IMG/VR virus record: IMGVR_UViG_3300034284_000578
Location: 1-64,000 of that record
Length of the DNA stretch: 64,000 bases
Reading direction: 5' to 3' (one strand)
Origin: a virus
Within the stretch, counting starts at the first letter, position 1. Every line of letters starts with the position of its first letter. Shown here in pieces: positions 56,525-64,000 of this stretch. The notes under the pieces were generated by a model. That model searched no databases. It saw only the letters and a program-made list of their open reading frames with translations, and was not told the origin of the DNA. The position numbers and the translations under genes are program-made.

Positions 56525-59002
56525 ATGGCAACATTCAGACAAAGAGGTAGAGAAAATAATGCAAAGGTGTTCATTAGTGATTTTGAAACTAAAACAAATA
56601 ACACTTATTTTATTTCAATTGGCAATGCTGTAACAAGTCCAGTTGCCTCGGTTACACGAGCAGCAGATACCATGCAAGCAGATCAAAATGCATGGAACAA
56701 TATGTTCTTTATGAACCAAATTTTCCGTTCAGATTTATCTCTAATGATAAAAAAGATAGATTGGATTTCCGGAACCAGATACGAGGCATTTGACAAAAAT
56801 AAAAATCAATATGAATTGAACGAAAAGTTTTACGCATATAATTCTGAAAACAATAGTGTGTATCTTTGTTTAGCAAGTCCCGAAAATGAAAACAGTGTAA
56901 GCACCTATCCACCAACAACTCAAGGTTTAAACCCAGAAGTTAAACCCGATGGATATACTTGGAAATTTTTGTATCAAGTTCGAGAAGAGAATCTAGAAAA
57001 ATTTGATTATCCCGGATTTCTACCAATAGAAAATGTAGGTGTTGAATTATATACAGACGAAAGAGTTTTACAACAAAATGTCGAGGTAAACACGGTAAAG
57101 GGTGCAATTGAATCGATTGATGTGGTTCAACAAGGTACTTCTTTCCCAGAAATAGTAAATAATAATTTTGTCTCGAATTTGTATTATGGTTATGCTACAG
57201 AAGATACTGTTGAGGGGGATGATATTCATACAGAATATTATTTTGACGCAGATCTTGAAGGAAGAACAGAACTTTCAAGAGTTGCCAATTTTTATGATAA
57301 TAACTATATAATACATTTTAAAAATGGTTACACTGCATTAATAGAAGAAACAGAAACAGTTACAAATCCCACATCGGGCAATCCTGCTATCAGATTTAAA
57401 ATATGTAATCTATTGTACGATTTAGGTTCATTTTCAGGTGATATTGAATTTATAATACCACCACTAAACGAACCATTTTGTATTATTCCTTATATAAGAG
57501 TAATTGGTAATGGTTCGGATGCGGTAGCAATACCTGTATTTGATCTTGATAAGAAAATTACAAGAGTAGATTTAATCTATAATGGAAAAAACTATACTTA
57601 TGCTGAAGCAAAGTTTTTAGTAAATTCCACTACAATTTTAAGCCCAGTTTTGGGATTAAATGGATTGACATCCAATATAGTAAAACTTCTTGGTGCAAAA
57701 CATGTAATGATATCCAAGAAAATTAAACCAATTACTACATTATCACAATCAGATCCAATACTATATTCTTCTGTAGAAAATACAGGAGTTGTATATAGCG
57801 GAGATCAGTATCTAGATGTTGTTTCTGAAAATACATATTACACTCAATTTTGTTTAATTAAAAATCCTAAGATTTTAAATATCAACACCAATTTACAAGA
57901 AATTGCCGGTTCGACTATTTCCGAAATACGAGAAATGGTAATAGAATCCATAGATCCCAAAGTAACTATAGTTGTTGGTACTCCACTTAATCCATATACA
58001 AATAGTACAAACTTTTTTGAAGTAGATGACATAATTGTTCGGGGACCAGATTCTAGACCAGATCAATTTCAAGCAAAAATAACAAATGTTTCTGTAAGTG
58101 GAATCAGTACGACTGTAGAGTGCGATTTAATTAATGGTGCATTTGAAACATATTCTGGTTATAGAATAAAAAACAATAAAAATACCTCTACAGATTTTTC
58201 CGATGATGAGTTTTTTCAATTTTTAGATTGTGAAGAAAATTGTTCAAATTCCATTTATGCAACCTATACCAATGTTTTTAATCCCACAGACTTTTCTTCG
58301 GATGATGCGCTTTTTGGGACAAGCAGTTATAAAAGTGCAGAAATATACCCACCCTTAAGTGGATATGTTTTTGTTAATCCTGTATATCCAAATAGAGCAA
58401 AAGTAAAAGTAAAAGATGCCGAACTTGGTTTCTTGCCGGCAAGATATGTAGATGGGGAATTTGTGCCTGGTGAAACTATAATTGGATTAAAAGATGTATT
58501 GGGTGTACCAACCATCACGGCAAAAGGTTCTCTAGTATCAATTAGTGAACCCACAGAAATATTGTCGGAAACCTCATTTGGTTATGCTTATATTTTAAAA
58601 TGTACCGTCAATCGTCCGGGTGCAGACACTATATACGATTTAGTTAATGAAGATGGTGTTTCTTTAGAAACTAATACCATTATAAAACAACCAAGCACTG
58701 GTGCTATTGGAAAAATAATTAGAGTGGGATTACCAACAGGCACGGATGGTTCCAGCACTGTATATCTTTATGTTAACAATTATAACGATAAATCTTTTTA
58801 TGCTTCTTCATCAATACTACAAACAATTAATGATTTATACGATCCAACAACTGCTGAAAATATGAATATTTACGTTCAGGAAGTTATTTTTAATCCAAGA
58901 CTTGTTCCATACTCTGGTGATTTGTTATATATAAATGATGCAGGTCCTGTGCAAAGACGAGTAGAAAATTCTGAAATAATAAAACTTTTAATAGAGTTCT
59001 GA
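56525..59002 (+). CDS. Large baseplate/tail structural protein (DGYxWKFLY type)
   Basis: An 825-residue protein starting MATFRQRGRENNAKVFISDF. It has VYLCLASPENENSVSTYPPT, then KPDGYTWKFLYQV (about residues 118-155), a signature repeated in large wedge proteins of marine T4-like phages. The rest is beta-rich. AAAGGA precedes the ATG. It follows the giant fibre by 15 bases and probably attaches it or other fibres. Confidence 0.75.
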   Translation: MATFRQRGRENNAKVFISDFETKTNNTYFISIGNAVTSPVASVTRAADTMQADQNAWNNMFFMNQIFRSDLSLMIKKIDWISGTRYEAFDKNKNQYELNEKFYAYNSENNSVYLCLASPENENSVSTYPPTTQGLNPEVKPDGYTWKFLYQVREENLEKFDYPGFLPIENVGVELYTDERVLQQNVEVNTVKGAIESIDVVQQGTSFPEIVNNNFVSNLYYGYATEDTVEGDDIHTEYYFDADLEGRTELSRVANFYDNNYIIHFKNGYTALIEETETVTNPTSGNPAIRFKICNLLYDLGSFSGDIEFIIPPLNEPFCIIPYIRVIGNGSDAVAIPVFDLDKKITRVDLIYNGKNYTYAEAKFLVNSTTILSPVLGLNGLTSNIVKLLGAKHVMISKKIKPITTLSQSDPILYSSVENTGVVYSGDQYLDVVSENTYYTQFCLIKNPKILNINTNLQEIAGSTISEIREMVIESIDPKVTIVVGTPLNPYTNSTNFFEVDDIIVRGPDSRPDQFQAKITNVSVSGISTTVECDLINGAFETYSGYRIKNNKNTSTDFSDDEFFQFLDCEENCSNSIYATYTNVFNPTDFSSDDALFGTSSYKSAEIYPPLSGYVFVNPVYPNRAKVKVKDAELGFLPARYVDGEFVPGETIIGLKDVLGVPTITAKGSLVSISEPTEILSETSFGYAYILKCTVNRPGADTIYDLVNEDGVSLETNTIIKQPSTGAIGKIIRVGLPTGTDGSSTVYLYVNNYNDKSFYASSSILQTINDLYDPTTAENMNIYVQEVIFNPRLVPYSGDLLYINDAGPVQRRVENSEIIKLLIEF

Positions 59003-59009
59003 GGAAAAT

Positions 59010-60944
59010 ATGACTTTTAAGAATCCAGATTTTAGTTCAAATTCACCATATTATGATGATTTTGAGGAAGCAAAGAACTTTCTAAAAATACTTTTTAAGC
59101 CTGGATATGCAGTTCAAGCCAGAGAACTGACACAACTGCAAACTATTTTGCAATCTCAAGTTGCAAAATTTGCTGATCATATTTTTCAAGATGGTAGTCA
59201 AGTTTTTGGTGGTAAAATACAAATTGTTAATACACCTTATGTTCGTTTAGAAAAATATACACAATCCACCATAGGTGCTACGACAAATTTAGCAAACGAT
59301 TATTTAACAAATCTTCCTACCAATTTATTAAAAGTTTATAGCAAATCTGGAACAACATTTACCGAATTAGCAACAGTAAAAATATCGTATTTTGAACCAT
59401 CCGGTTATTCTGCTGCTGATGATTATGCTGTTGCATTTTATAATGTAATTTCTATTGCAGAAACTCAAAACGGTACATTTGATATGCAACGGGAATATTA
59501 CATTGGTTCTTCCACTGCTGGACCATTTGTAAAAGTTATAAATCCAACACAACAAACAACAACACCAGTTCAATATACAGTTGAACCATTCGGAAATGGT
59601 TACTTAGTAACTGTGGATGATGGTATTTTTTACATAGATGGTTATTTTGTAACTACACAAAAACAAACAATATCTCTATTTAAAAAATCTTCTCAGTATG
59701 AATCTGATTTTAGTATTGACACCGGATTAACATATAACTGGGCAAGTCAAGGTGTCAGATTATTTAATAAACCATCACACAGAATTGGTTATACTATAAA
59801 TCGTCAAATTGTTACTGCTACAGAAGATAGTACTCTAAATGATCCAGCGCGAGGATTTTATAATTACAATGCACCGGGTGCCGATAGATACAAAATTTCT
59901 CTAGAACTTACTCAAATTGAATATCGTTCTGGTATTGTAGATATTGATAATTATGTTACAACCGATTTCATCCAAATTTTAAGAACAACAAATGGTGTAG
60001 TAGATTACATCAAAGATAAATCTTCTTATTCGCAGATTTTAGATTTATTTGCAAAAAGAACTCAAGACGAATCTGGTTCTTATACAGTTAAACCATTCAT
60101 TGCTGAAGTAAAAAATCATTTAAGAAAAGATAGATATGTTTTAACAGTTAGCAATGATTCAATTACAAGTATGTTTCCGGCTACATCTTTTAGACCAGCA
60201 ATAGATGGTTATGTGTGGGCGGGTTCTGCTGCATTTAATCCATATACTTCACCTTCATTAGCAAATGAACCATTTGTTATTGCAAAAATTGTGGATGTCA
60301 TTGGTGATTATGATGCAAGTTTAGCAACACCAAAATCATTAAAAATTGTGGTCGAATTGCAAAATGCAAATAAATTTGCATTTGGACCTGCTTCGTATTT
60401 CTTAAAAAATACAAGCACTGGTGCCATAACTGGATTTAATATAAGTGGTGTTGAATTACAAATAGATTCTAAAGGAACCTATTCCTTATCAGATGTGCCT
60501 GTTGGTGATCCAACTAAGATGACAATTACAATGCAACCCGGAAAGGCATATGTTTATGGTTATAATTATGAAACATTTGCACCAAGAAGCGTTGATTATG
60601 TTATAAATGGGAATCAAACAGATATAAAGGTAGTTACTGGTCAAAATGTAGAATTTGAAGTTGGAAATTATGTTAAAGGTGTATTTGTACCAAGAATAAC
60701 AACAAATACTATAAATTATGAACAAATGCCTTCTTTGGATTTGGTTGATGTTGATACAAATACATTTTTGATTTATCCTGCAAATACAACTACAGCAGAA
60801 AGAAGAATATATGCATGGGCCCCATTCCTTGGAGCAAGTGAAGATATACAAGGTGACATGATTGATATGGTGTATTTAACCGATAGTGAAGGATTAGATG
60901 GTGCGAGATTTCCACACGAAAGCGTAATCTTTGTGGCCGAATAA
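59010..60944 (+). CDS. DUF4815-type virion structural protein
   Basis: A 644-residue protein. The start NPDFSSNSPYYDDFEEAKNF, then LFKPGYAVQARELTQLQTIL and FADHIFQDGSQVFGGKI, is the hallmark of the DUF4815 family found in marine T4-like tails. Beta-strand repeats follow to ITMQPGKAYVYGYNYETFAP. Likely a baseplate-periphery or fibre-attachment protein. GAGG lies before the ATG. Confidence 0.8.
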   Translation: MTFKNPDFSSNSPYYDDFEEAKNFLKILFKPGYAVQARELTQLQTILQSQVAKFADHIFQDGSQVFGGKIQIVNTPYVRLEKYTQSTIGATTNLANDYLTNLPTNLLKVYSKSGTTFTELATVKISYFEPSGYSAADDYAVAFYNVISIAETQNGTFDMQREYYIGSSTAGPFVKVINPTQQTTTPVQYTVEPFGNGYLVTVDDGIFYIDGYFVTTQKQTISLFKKSSQYESDFSIDTGLTYNWASQGVRLFNKPSHRIGYTINRQIVTATEDSTLNDPARGFYNYNAPGADRYKISLELTQIEYRSGIVDIDNYVTTDFIQILRTTNGVVDYIKDKSSYSQILDLFAKRTQDESGSYTVKPFIAEVKNHLRKDRYVLTVSNDSITSMFPATSFRPAIDGYVWAGSAAFNPYTSPSLANEPFVIAKIVDVIGDYDASLATPKSLKIVVELQNANKFAFGPASYFLKNTSTGAITGFNISGVELQIDSKGTYSLSDVPVGDPTKMTITMQPGKAYVYGYNYETFAPRSVDYVINGNQTDIKVVTGQNVEFEVGNYVKGVFVPRITTNTINYEQMPSLDLVDVDTNTFLIYPANTTTAERRIYAWAPFLGASEDIQGDMIDMVYLTDSEGLDGARFPHESVIFVAE

Positions 60945-60956
60945 TTAACGGATACA

Positions 60957-60964
60957 CATAAATA
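60957..60964 (+). promoter_or_regulatory. Late-promoter-like element
   Basis: CATAAATA (7 of 8), 16 bases before the ATG at 60981, which also has AAAGGG upstream. Confidence 0.55.
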
Positions 60965-60980
60965 AGATAAAAGGGTAAAA

Positions 60981-63900
60981 ATGGCATTAACAACAGAAAC
61001 AGATAACGGTTATAAGAATGGTTTGTCAAACGAACTCATGAGAGTTTCGGGTGAAACTAGTCAAGCAACATACACTGCGAGTTGTTTTTCTGACAAGGTT
61101 CCCGATGTCATTAGAATTAACTTTTTAGATCCATTTAGAGGGAACTTTAGAACTGCTTACGATCCAACCCGAACAAATCTGGATGAAAGTTTAGATGGAC
61201 AAAGAGGGTTTCGTGAAGAAATATTTTTAGAAGCAACAAGTCAAGGTAATTATGATATTTTAAAACATTTTAGAGTTAAACAAATTGACGGTTTAACTGG
61301 TAATGTTGTAGCAGAAGGTATTCCTTTAAGATGGGTTCCACCATCAGCAGATGGAAGAGGTGGAACGTTATTCATAAAGGTACTATATCAAGATTTACCA
61401 AATCCTACAACTTTTAATCAAGCAAATGGTGTAATATATTGTGACGCAATTGATCAATTTACATATGGTGGGAAAACATATAGTGGTAATCCAATATCCG
61501 TTGGTACTACAATTAAATCTATACAAACAGTTTCTAACGTTTATAAACTAACAAGCGTTGAGGCTTATAATAGTGCCCCATCCACTCTACCTTGCGTTGG
61601 TGGTACAGAAGGTGTAATTACTTTGGGTAAAGGAATATATCAAAGCGGTCAAAGAGTAGTTTTGAAAGAATTATTAGCCGCAAATGGTTCTCCATGTACT
61701 AGTAGTTTTTCAGGTACGGGTGTAGTAATATCATCCACAATTGATACACTATCACAAAAAGTTTCGGTTTTCGTGGAGTTTGATCAACCACTAAACGATA
61801 CTGCTGGAGAGAACGGCAATTGTTCGAATTGTACAAATACATCTGAAAGACTAGTTCTCTGCACAGGAGATGCTTCTGGTAGTTGCTTATCATCATGTTG
61901 CATATATTCTATCGATAACGTTAGAAAAATAAGTACACCAGAGTGTGGTACTGTACAAAAAATATATTTTTCGGATGAGATTGCAGAAACCGGAGAATTT
62001 GTGCCTGGTAGAGAACTCTATCAATGGAAATATGAAAATTGTGGAAACCATCCCGGTAATGCGGCATTTTATACCACAAAACAAGCAGATGCTCAATCTA
62101 AAATTGTCGGTGAATATTTAAATTGGGATACGGCGACTAAAGTTCTTTATGTTCTTTGTCCAAATTCTATAATGCAAATTAAGTACGGAAACGTATATCA
62201 ATTAACAGAAACAGGAACTTTATTGTCTAGAGGTAGTGGTATATCTCCAACCAGTAAATTTGAAAGAAGAACAGGTTCATTTGTAAATCTGAGAAATACC
62301 ACAGAAACACCAACCTATATTTCTGGTAGAGAATATCAACAAGTTTGGGACAGTACATCAGGAGGAGAGTTACTGGTTCAAACATTGACCAGTACTTCAA
62401 CTTCATATAATACAAACTATGAATATGTAATTGGTGAAACTGTATTGCAAGCACTTACTGAAGATTTTGATGGTAATGTTGTTGGTTATGCTGCTGGTAC
62501 TGTTGTAGATTGGCAACCAAATACAACGGCTCTCGATAGTGTTCCAAGTATATTAACTATTAAAAGAAAGAAAATTGGTACAGAAAATCCTTTATTCATT
62601 GATACAAATGATCCATTAATTCCAGCCACAACAGAACTTGCTCGTTTTAGATTTGGTACAAATCTTGCACCAACCACTACAGGTACACTATTAAAAAATA
62701 CAAAAAGAAATATTCTTCCTTTGCGTGTGTTTGAAACAGTAAATACCACAGGAAATATAGCAACAGACTGGTATGATTTTAGTTCTGAAAATGTTGTTCA
62801 GAACTCCACAACAACTGAACTAACTGATACTGTTGTCGTTGCTTCTATAGGAACGATTGCTAAAGGATCATCAATAGGTTCTACCAGAATAAAGGCAATA
62901 AAATTAAATGCAGGAAATGTTTACGATATTTCGTTGATGAATACAAATATATTCTATAATGAGCCTGTTTCATTTAAAGATGTAACTCAAATTGGTAAAT
63001 CAAATATTTTAACAAATACTACTGGTGTGTCATATAGTTCAATTGAACCAGTTATAGAAGTACAACAAGACTATATTAGTGGTGAATATGTAACTAGAAT
63101 ATTTAATCCTACCTCAGATAAACAAATAATACCATTACCAGCAGGCGATGTAATTGAAAATGTAACGTCTGGATCTGGTAATTTTGGTTCTACTTTATTA
63201 ACAATACAACAAATTTTTGATGTAAATTTCCCATCAAATAGTGCAGAAGTTTTCATTGAAGGTAATATTAATGGTGCAGAATTTCCTAGTACATTTTCCA
63301 CAACATATTCATTTGCAATAGATCAACTTGGTAATAGTTTAAATTTGGTTAAATATAACAATTTAGCAGCTGCTAATGCTGAACCTTCAGACAACAATAC
63401 ACTGTATTATGATGTAATTGTAGCAGATGATGCAAATGTTGGTATAAAATTTAAGAAAAAATCAACAAGTACTGTTACTAGTATTATCTTTGGTTCTGAA
63501 GTAAAGTGTTCTGCATCAAATGTTATAAAGGAAAAACGACAAAAAACATTTAATGCTACAACTTATTTGACGTACAATACGTCTGGGCCATTTAAAGATA
63601 AATGGACTGCGATTATTCCCATTACAGGCGCTATTGATGTTTATAAATTAAATTCTGTTTTTGGTGTTTCCGGAACATCTTCACTTACAATAATTACAAA
63701 CAATGTAAAAGATTGGTTCGGTATTTCAAAGGAAACAGACGATTATTTGTATAAACCAAGTATTTTAGTTCTAAACGGAAACGGTGTCACAACAAATACA
63801 AATACTGATCCAAATCAAGGACCAATAACACCAACTGTACCAACTTTTGGTTTATTTGAGCGAGAAGGACTAACCGAAAATTATAGAGTAAAAATTAGAG

Positions 63901-64000
63901 TTAATGGTCTTGGATATGAAGGACCAACAGGTGGGGGAATTGTAGTCAGAGAATCTTATAAAGATACTAATGGTAATCTTTTAAGTGTTAAAAATATTCC
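60981..64000 (+). CDS. Large virion structural protein, cut by the window end
   Basis: The frame is open from ATG 60981 to the window end, at least 1006 residues, with no stop. It starts MALTTETDNGYKNGLSNELM and has VIRINFLDPFRGNFRTAYDP and LRWVPPSADGRGGTLFIKVL, then long Thr/Ser/Asn-rich beta-repeats with clusters of Cys (NGNCSNCTN, GSCLSSCC, about residues 275-315). It follows the DUF4815 gene behind its own late element. It is probably another baseplate or fibre protein. The family is not recognised with certainty and the C-terminus lies outside. Confidence 0.75.
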   Translation, partial: MALTTETDNGYKNGLSNELMRVSGETSQATYTASCFSDKVPDVIRINFLDPFRGNFRTAYDPTRTNLDESLDGQRGFREEIFLEATSQGNYDILKHFRVKQIDGLTGNVVAEGIPLRWVPPSADGRGGTLFIKVLYQDLPNPTTFNQANGVIYCDAIDQFTYGGKTYSGNPISVGTTIKSIQTVSNVYKLTSVEAYNSAPSTLPCVGGTEGVITLGKGIYQSGQRVVLKELLAANGSPCTSSFSGTGVVISSTIDTLSQKVSVFVEFDQPLNDTAGENGNCSNCTNTSERLVLCTGDASGSCLSSCCIYSIDNVRKISTPECGTVQKIYFSDEIAETGEFVPGRELYQWKYENCGNHPGNAAFYTTKQADAQSKIVGEYLNWDTATKVLYVLCPNSIMQIKYGNVYQLTETGTLLSRGSGISPTSKFERRTGSFVNLRNTTETPTYISGREYQQVWDSTSGGELLVQTLTSTSTSYNTNYEYVIGETVLQALTEDFDGNVVGYAAGTVVDWQPNTTALDSVPSILTIKRKKIGTENPLFIDTNDPLIPATTELARFRFGTNLAPTTTGTLLKNTKRNILPLRVFETVNTTGNIATDWYDFSSENVVQNSTTTELTDTVVVASIGTIAKGSSIGSTRIKAIKLNAGNVYDISLMNTNIFYNEPVSFKDVTQIGKSNILTNTTGVSYSSIEPVIEVQQDYISGEYVTRIFNPTSDKQIIPLPAGDVIENVTSGSGNFGSTLLTIQQIFDVNFPSNSAEVFIEGNINGAEFPSTFSTTYSFAIDQLGNSLNLVKYNNLAAANAEPSDNNTLYYDVIVADDANVGIKFKKKSTSTVTSIIFGSEVKCSASNVIKEKRQKTFNATTYLTYNTSGPFKDKWTAIIPITGAIDVYKLNSVFGVSGTSSLTIITNNVKDWFGISKETDDYLYKPSILVLNGNGVTTNTNTDPNQGPITPTVPTFGLFEREGLTENYRVKIRVNGLGYEGPTGGGIVVRESYKDTNGNLLSVKNI

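Overview
The window is phage DNA: a contiguous piece of a large T4-like contractile-tailed virus (myovirus), resembling the cyanophage/marine T4-like branch more than T4 itself. The marks are homologues of gp32, gp33, gp26, gp19/54, gp4, gp48, gp53, gp27, gp5, gp25 and gp6 in T4-like groupings, late promoters of the T4 TATAAATA type, a string of tRNA genes and very tight gene packing. No photosynthesis gene is present. Several genes carry host-type export signals: an outer-membrane beta-barrel (so a Gram-negative-type envelope), a subtilase ending in a dockerin pair of the 'DLGxLLGxWG' type, and a protein ending in a PEP-CTERM-like anchor. The last two are typical of Planctomycetota (Phycisphaerae-like), so a planctomycete host is my best guess, but it is inference.

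Layout. 1-6190: small late genes, mostly +, two on -: a secreted protease, a divergent pair of paralogous micro-proteins, a PD-(D/E)XK nuclease candidate, an outer-membrane protein, and small proteins with T4-like capsid-targeting N-termini. 6187-7991: small early/middle genes and a GMP reductase. 7992-15980: a mixed RNA/small-gene region with 15 tRNA or tRNA-like genes, a circularly permuted (two-piece) tmRNA gene, and short proteins including a deaminase-fold protein, a SpoU methyltransferase, a cyclic-phosphate receiver-domain protein and an Lsm-like protein. 16001-18526: small late genes, a candidate late small RNA and a nuclease. 18504-30134: an unbroken run of glycosyltransferase, sugar-methyltransferase and epimerase genes, most joined by 4-base ATGA overlaps. 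30124-31340: gp33 and gp32. 31397-35706 (minus strand): tape-measure-like protein, gp26 with a -1 frameshift extension, tail tube protein, a gp2/gp3-like protein and gp4. 35732-64000 (plus strand): tail-tube cap, baseplate hub, spike, wedge genes, a 3556-residue adhesin/fibre and further large virion proteins, the last running off the window.

Control. Two promoter classes can be read. Sigma70-like pairs (TTGACA/TATAAT, spacing 16-17) stand before the small-gene, tRNA and gp32 blocks. TATAAATA-type late elements stand before virion and packaged-protein genes, often so close to the ATG that the message would be nearly leaderless. Strong intrinsic terminators separate units in the first 17 kb.

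Most interesting: the permuted tmRNA with a readable 17-residue tag (13780-14133), the slippery-site frameshift in the gp26 gene (33466-33472), the late promoter-to-terminator small RNA (17020-17178), the capsid-targeting peptides, and the planctomycete-like export signals.
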